Positions 35,016 through 43,502 of a DNA stretch of 64,000 nt are shown piece by piece (position 1 is the first letter of the stretch; each line of letters starts with the position of its first letter). The DNA is from Candidatus Protochlamydia amoebophila UWE25 (GTDB lineage Bacteria; Chlamydiota; Chlamydiia; Chlamydiales; Parachlamydiaceae). The notes under the pieces are model-generated. The model saw only the letters and a list, made by a program, of their open reading frames with translations. It had not been told where the DNA came from and ran no database searches. The stretch is taken from contig NC_005861.2 in NCBI RefSeq assembly GCF_000011565.2, forward strand, positions 1,674,001 to 1,738,000. Direction: 5' to 3'. Position numbers and translations under genes: made by a program.

Positions 35016-35315
35016 TTACGGATGTGGTGTAATAGCAATAATATATAAGTATCCACGGCTAGGGCCATAGCACCAAAAGACGCGATATGCTCCAGGTGTT
35101 TTATTTTGAGCATATGACTCGAAAACTTCCCCATCAAAAGGAGAGAAAATAGCCCCAAATTTGTGAGTATTTAACGAAGGGTGACGCAAATTAATTTGCA
35201 TAAGACCTAATGTCTTAGCTACAGCTTTGTATTGAGAATTTTTGTCTTTACTGCTTTCTAACGCTAAAAATTGATCTTTCGCCTCAGCCGAATACTTGAG
35301 CTTAAATTTCATCAT
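35016..35315 (-). CDS. RelE/ParE-superfamily toxin-like protein
   Basis: A 99-residue protein with the small RelE-like fold pattern: an N-terminal strand FKLKYSAEAKDQFLAL, a long helix, and three C-terminal strands (GEVFESYAQNKTPGAYRVFWCYG; YLYIIAITPHP). The YRVFW..Y......I.AITPHP ending is typical of ribosome-interfering or gyrase toxins of this superfamily, though the exact target cannot be told. It overlaps the antitoxin stop by 14 bp, the usual coupled arrangement. A decayed relative lies at ~38491-38640. Confidence 0.75.
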   Translation of the reverse strand: MMKFKLKYSAEAKDQFLALESSKDKNSQYKAVAKTLGLMQINLRHPSLNTHKFGAIFSPFDGEVFESYAQNKTPGAYRVFWCYGPSRGYLYIIAITPHP

Positions 35316-35568
35316 CGTTTATGAATTCCGAAAAATCTCTGTCTAGTTCGCTAATTTTACCCTCTTTAATATCTTCAATACCTTTCATCAGTGAGGACAT
35401 GGTTAATGCTGGAACTTCTATTAAAGGCTCGAGTATAATTTTTCCATCCTCTTGATAAGCTCGAAATGAACTAATTTCAAGACCTTTGGGTAAAAATTGG
35501 GTTAAGCAAATTCGATTTCTCGTATCAAGTTGAAGCTTAACTTGTTTTTGATTAATACGTTTTCTCAT
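35302..35568 (-). CDS. antitoxin of the RelE-like toxin
   Basis: With ATG 35568 the protein has 88 residues. The open frame extends to 35616, but the predicted transcription start (~35592) lies inside that extension, so 35568 is preferred. The N-terminus (MRKRINQKQVKLQLDTRNRI) and the strands CLTQFLPKGLEISSFRAYQEDGKIILEPL look like an AbrB/SpoVT-type swapped-hairpin DNA-binding domain. The tail is acidic (SELDRDFSEFINDDEI) and probably wraps the toxin. Gene order antitoxin-toxin with overlap is standard for type II modules. Confidence 0.7.
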   Translation of the reverse strand: MRKRINQKQVKLQLDTRNRICLTQFLPKGLEISSFRAYQEDGKIILEPLIEVPALTMSSLMKGIEDIKEGKISELDRDFSEFINDDEI

Positions 35569-35598
35569 AGGTTGACCTTGTTGCAATGTAACAATGTT

Positions 35599-35627
35599 AT
35601 TATAGCAACATATCACTATTTGAACAA
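35599..35627 (-). promoter_or_regulatory. promoter/operator of the toxin-antitoxin operon
   Basis: On the minus strand: TTGTTC (35622-35627), a 17-bp spacer and a perfect TATAAT (35599-35604). TTGC and GCAA half-sites flank the -10 and start region (35581-35609), forming a broken dyad that could be the autoregulatory operator. Confidence 0.65.
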
Positions 35628-35666
35628 GTTCAATAATTATTTATTTCTAGTACTGTAAGTACTTTT

Positions 35667-35859
35667 ATGGGCACAGAAAGGCAATTAAATCTTTGGGAGG
35701 TAGAGGTACTCCTGTAAGAAGAAATATTTTGTTTTGGAAGGAAATGCAAGGCTAAAAAAAGCAGAAACTCAGCCGCGGATTTTTTCAAAGGTATAATGAC
35801 AAGAAATTTAATCTTTTAAAGAACAGATTGAGCTTTTAAAAACTGAAAAAGTAAAATAA
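35667..35859 (+). pseudogene. degraded copy of the 34563 gene
   Basis: Begins ATGGGCACAGAAAGGCAATT as in the intact copy and keeps recognisable blocks up to AACAGATTGAGCTTTTAAAA. Insertions and deletions (for example CTTTGGGAGGTAGAGGT for CTTTGGGATGTAGGT) and stops break the frame. Together the two copies flank the toxin-antitoxin pair as ~200-bp direct repeats. Confidence 0.75.
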
Positions 35860-36081
35860 AAAGTTTATCCTAGATTTAGGCATTTCACGTTTTCCATGGT
35901 GATACGGACTGATTATATCTGAAAGATTTTTGCTTATTTATCTTAAATCAAAGCAATATATTCTGAATCTTATACAAAATCAAATGGCAAAAGCGTCAAA
36001 AATTCAAGAATACTAAAAAGTAAAACAGCATTTTATTAAGAATAAATAATTTTTATATTTTTTTAATCTTTCGATTTTAGA

Positions 36082-36231
36082 CTATTGATTTATTTTCATC
36101 GGTTGAAAAACTTTTAAGACAAAATTCACAATACAAGGTTTATGGTTTCCTTTTGGACGGCGTCGATAAACTTTCGTTTGATAAAGTGCACCGGTATCTA
36201 AAACCTCTTTGATTGTTTCTTCAATTTCTAA
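36082..36231 (-). pseudogene. gene remnant within the 35860-36561 gap
   Basis: A minus-strand frame without a start reads LEIEETIKEVLDTGALYQTK, VYRRRPKGNHKPCIVNFVLK, VFQPMKIN to TAG at 36082-36084; an in-frame TGA closes it just upstream. The composition is protein-like but the family is unknown. The rest of 35860-36561 is AT-rich with the tandem repeat at 36397 and no gene. Confidence 0.4.
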
Positions 36232-36396
36232 AAATCAAACTTCCTATTTTTTAAATACATTTTGACAAATGGGTATTTGAAAATATTAATATCTCTTTCT
36301 TTTCTGAAAATTTTAAGTATATTTTTCATTGCTTTTTTTAAGTTTAAAAAACTATATTATATCAATAAATATTTTTAATAATGTTACATTAAAATT

Positions 36397-36447
36397 CAGC
36401 AAGTTGAAATCCTGACTACAGCAAGTTGAAATCCTGACTACAGCAAG
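36397..36447. repeat. 22-bp tandem repeat upstream of the ankyrin-like gene
   Basis: The unit CAGCAAGTTGAAATCCTGAC plus TA occurs at 36397-36418 and 36419-36440, with a third partial copy CAGCAAG. It lies ~115 bp before the start at 36562. The second paralogue has only a degenerate match (CCAGCAAATTGTAATC near 38750). Confidence 0.8.
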
Positions 36448-36561
36448 GGCTGCTGCTGAATGTTATTTTTTAATGTCCTATTAATTGTTAAAATTGTCAA
36501 TAAAGTGATTCTTATATTGAGATAAGAAGTTGAAAAATATAAAAATAAATTTAGGAAATTT

Positions 36562-38058
36562 ATGCAACAAAACAGCGTGAAAAGCTTTGATAATTTTAAT
36601 GTGAAAAGTCTTGATAGTTGGCTAAACACCATAGAGCAATTACCTTTAAATGACAAAAAATTACTGCCTGAATTAAGAGCTATCTTAAAAATTTTTGATG
36701 ATTGGTTAAATGATAAAAATGTAATTCAGTTAACACGAATTTTAAAAAAACATGGTTTAGAGCATAAAAATTCTAAGCTTGATGAAGTGATAAAAGAAAT
36801 TAGAGATAAAATATTTAATTACACAACTCCAAAGGGTAGGGGCCTAATACACGAATGCGCATATGCTGGAAATGTTGAAACGATCCAAGCACTTACTAAT
36901 TTAGTTTCTACTAATTCGATTAATAATTTACTTGAATCAAAGAGCAAATCAGGTGAGACTGCTCTTGGTTATGCTAAACGTAAAGGACATCAAGGCGTAA
37001 TTGCTTACTTGAAGTTGCCTGAGGCTTTACTTAAGAAAGAAATTGTTTGTAAAAAAGGCGCAGATCCCAAACTTGAAGGGTTGCTTTTAAGTATGCAAGC
37101 ATTAAATTTAAGTATTGAGCATAGCTTTGCTTATAAAAATGTTACTTATCACTTTACAAACTGTTTCCTTTTGGAAGAATCCGTATTTGGAAAAAGACCT
37201 CTTATTTTTGCTTTTATAGAAAAATCAGAAAAGATTTATCCCCGTTTATTTTGGCTTAGCCAATCACAATCTATGTGGAGGAGAACTGATAAAATATTTA
37301 AAGATTGGATCGGAAAATCGAATAAGGGTGAAGAATGGCTAGCTCTTCCTATTTTAATCAATCTAAAAATTTTTAAAATTTTACAAAAAGGTTTTGCTCC
37401 GATTTCAAACAAAACGTATGTAGAAGAATTTCTCAAGAGAGTTGTGGCATGGAGTGATAAAGGTGTTCAACAACCTGGCTGGTTCTTAAATCCAGCAGGA
37501 TTTCTTACCAATGGAAATGAGAAAACCGCTGAAGGAGCTGAAAGTACAGATGATACATCTTCAAGTAGTGCTGACGTTCCAAAAATGCCAGAAACCCATA
37601 GAGGCAATATTCTTTTAGGCCCTGAGCATTTACCAGAAGATCCCCATTTAAATGATTTTATAAACAAACAACAAAGGCCTGATTTTTCTAAGAGCGTAGA
37701 ATCGCAAATTATAGATAGCCGCCTTTATGGCCGTTTAAAAGCTAATGTTTTTTTATCATGTGATAGAGCAATTCGGTTTTTATTCCTACAAAATCATTTA
37801 AACCATGTATTTCTAGCGGGAGCCGAGTTAGTGGAAGAGAATGTTACAATACGAGGACTTAAAAAAAACTGGGTACAGCTAGGCTCTTTATCGCTTCCAC
37901 TTCTAGAATATCGTGATCAATTTCATGACAAATTTATAAGTGATTCAGAGTGGGATAAAATTTCACAAGGAAAACAGTTGACTTATGTCCAAACATGGAA
38001 TTACTTGAGAGAGATGCCGTGCATTCAAGAATATTATAGCATTCCTCCAAAGATATAG
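36562..38058 (+). CDS. ankyrin-like protein, paralogue 1 (candidate effector)
   Basis: A 498-residue protein. Residues ~92-155 contain two ankyrin-like units (GLIHECAYAGNVETIQALTNLV; GETALGYAKRKGHQGVIAYLKLP). The rest is unlike any family I know: a conserved core (~165-290; KGADPKLEGLL, RPLIFAFIEK, YPRLFWLSQSQSMWRR) and a conserved C-terminal block (~390-495; YGRLKANVFLS, RFLFLQNHLNHVFLAGAELV, WVQLGSLSLPL, QLTYVQTWNYLREMPCIQ.YY). A Ser/Thr-rich variable linker (~330-380) separates them. It has no signal peptide. Tandem paralogues with a hypervariable linker, ankyrin-like repeats and a chlamydial host suggest a host-directed effector, which is inference. Confidence 0.6.
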   Translation: MQQNSVKSFDNFNVKSLDSWLNTIEQLPLNDKKLLPELRAILKIFDDWLNDKNVIQLTRILKKHGLEHKNSKLDEVIKEIRDKIFNYTTPKGRGLIHECAYAGNVETIQALTNLVSTNSINNLLESKSKSGETALGYAKRKGHQGVIAYLKLPEALLKKEIVCKKGADPKLEGLLLSMQALNLSIEHSFAYKNVTYHFTNCFLLEESVFGKRPLIFAFIEKSEKIYPRLFWLSQSQSMWRRTDKIFKDWIGKSNKGEEWLALPILINLKIFKILQKGFAPISNKTYVEEFLKRVVAWSDKGVQQPGWFLNPAGFLTNGNEKTAEGAESTDDTSSSSADVPKMPETHRGNILLGPEHLPEDPHLNDFINKQQRPDFSKSVESQIIDSRLYGRLKANVFLSCDRAIRFLFLQNHLNHVFLAGAELVEENVTIRGLKKNWVQLGSLSLPLLEYRDQFHDKFISDSEWDKISQGKQLTYVQTWNYLREMPCIQEYYSIPPKI

Positions 38059-38490
38059 CATGCAGTCCTCTTAGTATATTCAAAAAAGAAACTTTTTGTT
38101 TAAATTAGCTACCGCAATTTTGCTTTAATTGCGGTTGGCTTGTCTCTTGCAAGTAAAAAAAGCTTGTACATGCAGGTTCATGATGGATCCAAGATATGTC
38201 AAATGCTTGGGATGAACATTTCCAATATATTGAACTTTTTAAGCTATTGAACCAGTCTCAATCTTTTAGACTTTTTTCCCGTCTTTGAATTTTAACTCCA
38301 TAGACGGTTTTTTTTATCACGTTACAAAGCTTAACTTTTACATAAGCATATCTCTGTTTTAATTAAAACGCCTGGATTACTTAAGCGGGTTGTAATTTAA
38401 AAATAAAAACCAGTACAAAAATTAAGTTTATTGAATATGGTATTATTTGGTTTTTTCTCTGATACGCTAAATATTTACGTCTATGGTTCA
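38059..38490. other. gene-free stretch with a conserved hairpin
   Basis: A hairpin at 38111-38135 (arms ACCGCAATT and AATTGCGGT) follows paralogue 1 and is repeated after paralogue 2. A candidate terminator follows at 38279. No gene is seen in 38059-38490; 38641-38879 also lacks a gene and holds the duplicated upstream region of paralogue 2. Confidence 0.5.
38279..38315 (+). terminator. candidate terminator downstream of paralogue 1
   Basis: CCGTCT (38279-38284) pairs with AGACGG (38302-38307) across a 17-nt loop and is followed by eight T. The second unit keeps only a damaged version (CCCGAC...TAGACGTTTTTTT near 40573-40607). Confidence 0.5.
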
Positions 38491-38640
38491 ATAGCAATAA
38501 ATATAAAAGTTCGCGCTCAGACATACAGCATTAAAAAATGCAACAAGCTCTACAGGTTTTATAGCATAAGACTCGAAAAGGCTTTCCACCAACAAAACAG
38601 GGAAATAGCATCAAACTTGTAGGTTTTTAAGGAAAGTCGG
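38491..38640 (-). pseudogene. decayed RelE-like toxin remnant
   Basis: This stretch aligns with 35030-35180 of the intact toxin gene: AGCAATAAATATAAAAGT, GCATAAGACTCGAAAA, GGGAAATAGCATCAAACTTG and TAGGTTTTTAA match AGCAATAATATATAAGT, GCATATGACTCGAAAA, GAGAAAATAGCCCCAAATTTG and GAGTATTTAA. Indels destroy the frame. No antitoxin remnant was recognised. Confidence 0.6.
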
Positions 38641-38891
38641 TATAGTCGTTTTTATTTACTTAAATTTTAAGCATATTTTTTATTGCTTCTTTTAAGGCTA
38701 AAAATTACATTACATCAATAAATATTTTTAATAAGGTTATAATAAATGCCAGCAAATTGTAATCATGGCGAAAGGAAGAACTACAGCTTGATGTTATTTT
38801 GTAACATTCTATTTACATGTTTAGAATTGCCAAATAAATGATCTTTAAGTTGATAAGTAAACAATAACAATAAAACAATTTGAGGAAAATT

Positions 38892-40364
38892 ATGACTTCT
38901 ATTCAACTGCATCAACTTCAACAACATTTTAGCATGCTCTTAGATCAAGTCGAGAATACATCTAATGAAGATCTCAGTAAACGATTAAAACTAATTTGGG
39001 ATAAAAGGGGTTGCATAGATGAAAAAAATGTCATGCAATTAATACGAATTGTAAAAAAATATGATACAACCTCTGGAAATTCAATTAAACAAATAATAGA
39101 AAAAATCAGAAAAAAAATATTTGATTTATCAATTGGTGATGGAAAATGGTTTATCTACTCATTCGCGCGCGCTGGGGAGTTTGAAAAAGTTCGCGCTCTT
39201 ATCAACATAGTCTCTACTGATGATGAGCTAAAAACTCTACTTACTAAACCTCAGATTCAATTCAATCAAAACGTTGTTGAATGTGCTATACAAGGAAGAA
39301 ATCAAGCCCTTATTGCTTATTTGAATTTGCCTTATCCTTTACTCACAAAAGAAATTATTTGTAAAAAAGGTGAAGACCCTAAACTTGAAGGGTTACTTTC
39401 GGGTATGTATACGTTAAATTTGAAAATAAACTATTGTATTGTTTATGAAGATGTTAAATATCACAGTACAAATTGTTTTACTATAATAAATTCTTCCTTT
39501 CAAAAAAGACCTCTTATTTTTGCTTTTATAGAAAAAGAAAATAAACTTTATCCTCGTTTATTTTGGCTCAGCAAATCACAGGCTACTTGGAGAAGACTTG
39601 ATAAAACCTTTAAAGATCATATTGGAAAAACAAGATCGGGTGAAGAAAGGTTGTTGATTCCTATTAGAATTAACCTACGCTTCTTTGAAATCTTAAATGA
39701 ACAGGATGATATTCAGCCTTTGGACGGAAGCCTGGGAAACGATTTTCTTCAGTATGTTGTAGCTAAAAGTGATAAGGCTGTTAAAAAGACACCTAGAACA
39801 AAAGATAAAAAGTATCACATTGTACAAGATGAGCAAACACTTGTACAGGATGAAGACAGTTCGGTACAGGATGAAAGTGGACCATTTTCACTAAAACCAA
39901 GGGAAACACCAGAAAATTTTTTTATAAATGGAATACCTGCAATTTCTTCTAAAAATGATTTTGAAGATAATGCAGTTAAGCCCAATTTCACTAAAGTTGA
40001 AAGATCGCAAGTTATAACAAGTGCTTTTTACGGTCGATTAAGAGCTAATGTTTTTTTGTCAAATGATGAAAACATTAGATTTTTATTTCTACAAAATGAT
40101 TTAGGACATGTATTTTTAGCAGGAGCTGAATTAATAAATAGTCCGATTACAAGACGAGGGATTAGAAAAAAATGGGTAAAGCTAGGTTCTTTATCTCTTC
40201 CACTTAAAGAATATCAAAAACAATTTATTAATGAATTTATAAGTGATTCAGAAAAGGAAGAAATTCGACAAGGAGAACAGTTGACTTATGTTCAAACGTG
40301 GAATTACTTGAGAGAGATGCCTTGCATTCAAAATTATTATGCCATTCCTCGACAAATACAGTAA
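38892..40364 (+). CDS. ankyrin-like protein, paralogue 2 (candidate effector)
   Basis: A 490-residue paralogue of 36562-38058, starting at ATG 38892 with GAGGAAAA 4-9 nt upstream; the TTG at 38880 is rejected. Ankyrin-like units are weaker (WFIYSFARAGEFEKVRALINIV; VVECAIQGRNQALIAYLNLP). The core (KGEDPKLEGLLSGM, RPLIFAFIEKENKLYPRLFW) and C-terminal block (FYGRLRANVFLS, RFLFLQNDLGHVFLAGAEL, WVKLGSLSLPLKEY, QLTYVQTWNYLREMPCIQNYY) are strongly conserved. The linker (~295-350) is unrelated to that of paralogue 1 and contains three VQDE repeats. This pattern indicates constraint on both ends and relaxed or diversifying selection in the middle. Confidence 0.6.
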   Translation: MTSIQLHQLQQHFSMLLDQVENTSNEDLSKRLKLIWDKRGCIDEKNVMQLIRIVKKYDTTSGNSIKQIIEKIRKKIFDLSIGDGKWFIYSFARAGEFEKVRALINIVSTDDELKTLLTKPQIQFNQNVVECAIQGRNQALIAYLNLPYPLLTKEIICKKGEDPKLEGLLSGMYTLNLKINYCIVYEDVKYHSTNCFTIINSSFQKRPLIFAFIEKENKLYPRLFWLSKSQATWRRLDKTFKDHIGKTRSGEERLLIPIRINLRFFEILNEQDDIQPLDGSLGNDFLQYVVAKSDKAVKKTPRTKDKKYHIVQDEQTLVQDEDSSVQDESGPFSLKPRETPENFFINGIPAISSKNDFEDNAVKPNFTKVERSQVITSAFYGRLRANVFLSNDENIRFLFLQNDLGHVFLAGAELINSPITRRGIRKKWVKLGSLSLPLKEYQKQFINEFISDSEKEEIRQGEQLTYVQTWNYLREMPCIQNYYAIPRQIQ

Positions 40365-40932
40365 ACGTTCTTCTTTGCATATCTAAACTCAAGCTGTTTG
40401 TATAAATTAGCCACCGTAATTTTTTTTAATTGCGGTTGGCTTTCTCTTCCAAGTAAAAAAGCTTGTTTATGCAGGTTTTTGACGGATCCAAGATATGTCA
40501 AATGCTTTGGATGAACATTTTCGATATGTTAAGCTTTTTAAGCTGTTTAGCTTGTCTTTTAGACTTTTTGTCCCGACTTGGAATTTTAACTCCCTAGACG
40601 TTTTTTTAAAGTTTAAAACCGATCTTTAACTGGTTTGCTTCTATTGGATTTCTTATAAAACGTAACGATAAGAATTGGCTTAATTTTATTCATTTATTAC
40701 TTTCACCTTAAATTTATTTGTACTCTTTTTTGGTACATTAGTAACAATGAATTTGTTTAATTTTGCTGCTAATTTTGACTTAGAATATCATACTTCTTTA
40801 CTTTCATAAAACTTTCTTTTAATTTAGGAATGTCAAATTTTAACTTTAAAATATATTTAATGATTAAAAGATAAAAATAGTCAGACGTTGACTGTTATAA
40901 CCTAAAATTAAAAAGTTTTATCCGAGGAAAAT
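40365..40932. other. gene-free stretch
   Basis: Holds the second copy of the post-gene hairpin (40413-40421 with 40428-40436, one G-T pair), the degraded terminator copy near 40573-40607, and AT-rich DNA before the protease gene. No coding frame of note. Confidence 0.5.
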
Positions 40933-42036
40933 ATGCAATCGATGTCGATTTACTATGGCTCACAGCCTTATCCTATTCTTTCCTGCACTGGCGAATTCGA
41001 TACAGAAGGAGAAATGCAGATTGATACATACCAATCAAGACAAGGCTATAGAAGAAACTTTTCTATAGATGATCTTCGTCGCGCAATTTTCCCCATTCAA
41101 AGAAGTGATGGCTCGTTTATAGGAAATTGTTTTGCCATAGCTCAAAATCTTCTATTGACATCTCACCACTGTTTAGAAGACAGAGATGAAATTAGAGGAT
41201 CTTTTGGAACAGGAAGAGTTATTTTTGATGGAGTTACGTATTGTCGTCGAGATTTTGCCGTCTTACGGGTGGAAGGAGGTCAATTCCAGCCGGTCACTTT
41301 AGATTTGGACAATGCCGTAGGGGAATCGATTCAAATGTATCACAAGTTAGAAGGCCCATCTTTAAATATCTACGTGAAGCCTTTTACTTCTCAAACTGTT
41401 ATCGCCCCTGGTGGTGGATCCTTTGCTACGCGAGCAGATATCTCTTCTTCTGAAACAAGTCCTGGAGAATCTGGAGCACCTAGGATGTTGCTACAAAATG
41501 GTTGTGTCCATGCTATGCATCAGGGAAATAGTGAAGGACTAACAATGAATGCGTTTCAAGAAATACTTGAGCAAGCATACCGAGCTGGTAACCGCAATGC
41601 TTATGACATTCTTTCAAAAGTCAAGTGGGAAAATTTCGAAACAAGACTTATAAATCGGTCGCCTCTAATAATAAAGGTTGGAGATGTAGAGGAAGAGAAG
41701 AATTCTAAGCCTAAGCCAAGGATAAACGAAAGTGTAAAGCTTTGTGATCCAAATAATCCAAGAATAGTAGCTACGTTTAATTATACAGAAATTGGTGAAG
41801 GTAGAGGCAATAGAGCGATCAGAATTTCTAAGGATGGTGTTGCTGGTTCTCAAATTACTTATGCGATTGATCCTAATCCTCATGATGATAATCACTACAA
41901 TAACAAAGGTCAGAAAGAATTTTATAAAACACTGGCAAGGGAAATAGGAAAATTTTATCTATTAAATGGGACTTATTCTGCTGGAGGAACTATGTCAGTA
42001 TATAACAAAATTTATACCCTCACTAAAGTCAATTAA
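40933..42036 (+). CDS. trypsin-like serine protease with unassigned C-terminal domain
   Basis: A 367-residue protein with GAGGAAA upstream. Residues ~45-210 form a chymotrypsin/trypsin-like domain: IGNCFAIAQNLLLTSHHCL holds the catalytic His (TSHHC for TAAHC), RRDFAVLRVEG the Asp, and TSPGESGAPRMLL the Ser (G-x-S-G-A-P). The Ser loop and following AMHQG match the V8/trypsin-like group. The remaining ~150 residues (NPRIVATFNYTEIGEGRGN; GQKEFYKTLAREIGKFYLLN) form a separate domain I cannot assign. No signal peptide is seen, which argues against Sec export and fits T3SS secretion or cytosolic action. Confidence 0.7.
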   Translation: MQSMSIYYGSQPYPILSCTGEFDTEGEMQIDTYQSRQGYRRNFSIDDLRRAIFPIQRSDGSFIGNCFAIAQNLLLTSHHCLEDRDEIRGSFGTGRVIFDGVTYCRRDFAVLRVEGGQFQPVTLDLDNAVGESIQMYHKLEGPSLNIYVKPFTSQTVIAPGGGSFATRADISSSETSPGESGAPRMLLQNGCVHAMHQGNSEGLTMNAFQEILEQAYRAGNRNAYDILSKVKWENFETRLINRSPLIIKVGDVEEEKNSKPKPRINESVKLCDPNNPRIVATFNYTEIGEGRGNRAIRISKDGVAGSQITYAIDPNPHDDNHYNNKGQKEFYKTLAREIGKFYLLNGTYSAGGTMSVYNKIYTLTKVN

Positions 42037-42074
42037 TTTTAACCTAGCTTGCCTCTTGTATAATTAGGCATTTA

Positions 42075-42105
42075 GGTCCCTTATTTATGTTCTAAATAAG
42101 GGATC
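42075..42105 (+). terminator. terminator-like hairpin after the protease gene
   Basis: A 13-bp stem with one G-T pair (GGTCCCTTATTTA, 42075-42087; TAAATAAGGGATC, 42093-42105) around TGTTC. The downstream T-run is weak. The rest of 42037-42407 is extremely AT-rich with no gene. Confidence 0.6.
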
Positions 42106-42407
42106 TTGCATATTTATTTTTTATCTCAATTATCCATTTATATTTTCTATCTATTCACTAAAAAATCTAATTTAGAGATTAAAAATTAAATCTCTTATTA
42201 AGTAAGAAATACTACAATTTTTTTAAATAATAAAAGAACTATATTGTTGATATTTTGGAAACAAAAATAGAATTTAATTATAAATAAACTATAATATAAT
42301 AAAATAAATTTTAGTATGTGTTGTTGATAAATATCATAAAAACTTTAATTTTATTTGTTAATAAATAAAATGTGTATTATTCTATTTTAATAAATTTGAT
42401 TTATATA

Positions 42408-43355
42408 ATGTAAGTTGCAAATAACTAAGTTAAAATAAAATTTAGATGTAAATAAAAAGGCCTCAGATCCTTAAATTGTTTTTGTGGAACAAATAACAAG
42501 GATTGAAGCCATGGAAGAACAAATTATAGCACTTTATTGCCTTTTAGACGACTACATCCTTTCGATTGGATACAAAGATTGGCCAAATACAAAACTGTCT
42601 ACTTCGGAAATTATGTTGATAAATTTAGTAGGAATGAGATTTTTTTACGGAAATATTGAAACGTCCCGAAAATTTCTTATTGAGCATCGATATATCATGA
42701 ATAAACTGAGTAAGAGCGCATTAAATAGAAGAATTCATCAAATACCCATGAAATGGTGGGAGGAAATTCTTGAGTTTATTCAAAAATTAAAAAACTTTGG
42801 AAAATTACCTTTTGAATATATTGTTGATGCATTTCCTGTTTCTGTTTGTAGAAATATAAGAATTCAAAATTGTAGAATTTATCGAGGAGAGGAATTTAGA
42901 GGGTATAATGCTAGTAAACGAGAATATTTTTATGGATTGAAAGTAACAGTCTTAGCTTCTCAAGATGGGTGCCCTTTTAGAGTTATCCTTTGTCCAGGCA
43001 GAGAGCATGATGCTGTTCCTTTTAAATACATGGAACGAAACTTACCCGCAGGCAGTAAGATTTATGGAGATTCTGCCTATGTAGATTATAAGCATCAAGA
43101 TATGCTTGAAAAGATAGAAAACATCAAGCTCGTAGTGAAGCCAAAATCTAATTCTCTTCGCTCAATCGATTTACATGATTTTGTAAATTTGAAGCACATT
43201 AGAAAATTTATTGAGGGGGTATTTGGCGTGATATCAAGACTGATGCCTAGAAAAATTCATGCAACGACGCCTAATGGGTTTGAAATTAAAGTTTTAGGAT
43301 TTTTAGTAGCAGTTGCAACAAATTTTTTAATAAATTAGTTATTTGCAACTTACAT
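42408..43355 (+). mobile_element. intact IS982-family element
   Basis: A 948-bp element bounded by perfect 20-bp inverted repeats (ATGTAAGTTGCAAATAACTA at 42408-42427; complement at 43336-43355). It is flanked by the 7-bp direct repeat TTATATA (42401-42407 and 43356-43362), in the size range of IS982 target duplications. It encodes one uninterrupted transposase. Perfect ends and duplication indicate a recent insertion into gene-free DNA. Confidence 0.95.
42511..43338 (+). CDS. IS982-family transposase
   Basis: A 275-residue transposase. ATG 42511 has AAGGA 8 nt upstream; GTG 42484 would add nine residues. IS982 family marks are present: LYCLLDDYI at the start, INLVGMRFFYGN, LSKSALNRRIHQIP, then the DDE residues in YIVDAFPVSVCRN, KIYGDSAYVDY and FIEGVFGVISRLMPR. 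The length is normal for the family and nothing is broken. The stop lies in the right inverted repeat region. Confidence 0.95.
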   Translation: MEEQIIALYCLLDDYILSIGYKDWPNTKLSTSEIMLINLVGMRFFYGNIETSRKFLIEHRYIMNKLSKSALNRRIHQIPMKWWEEILEFIQKLKNFGKLPFEYIVDAFPVSVCRNIRIQNCRIYRGEEFRGYNASKREYFYGLKVTVLASQDGCPFRVILCPGREHDAVPFKYMERNLPAGSKIYGDSAYVDYKHQDMLEKIENIKLVVKPKSNSLRSIDLHDFVNLKHIRKFIEGVFGVISRLMPRKIHATTPNGFEIKVLGFLVAVATNFLIN

Positions 43356-43502
43356 TTATATATTAGATGGTTTTTAGCCCAACTTTTGCTATTTAATATG
43401 TACTCACAGCATTTGTTATATACTGCCTGCATAAAGTTATTTAGTAGCAGGTTTTTTGATTTTGGAAGCAGATTTAAGCATCTTTTCGAGTAATGCTTTA
43501 GA

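Larger units (their letters stand above)
36300..40610. repeat. tandem segmental duplication (~2.3 kb units)
   Basis: Two diverged copies of one unit. The left flanks align (TTAAGTATATTTTTCATTGC at ~36314 with the matching stretch at ~38666, then ATCAATAAATATTTTTAATA in both). The genes are paralogues (36562-38058 and 38892-40364). The right flanks align (TTGCGGTTGGC hairpin, then GGATCCAAGATATGTCAAATGCTT in part and TTTTAACTCC.TAGACG). The duplication therefore included promoter and terminator regions. Confidence 0.8.

Noticed and set aside
36397..36447. CRISPR array
   Set aside because: The units are contiguous without spacers and there are only two full copies; no cas genes are present. 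It is an ordinary tandem repeat.
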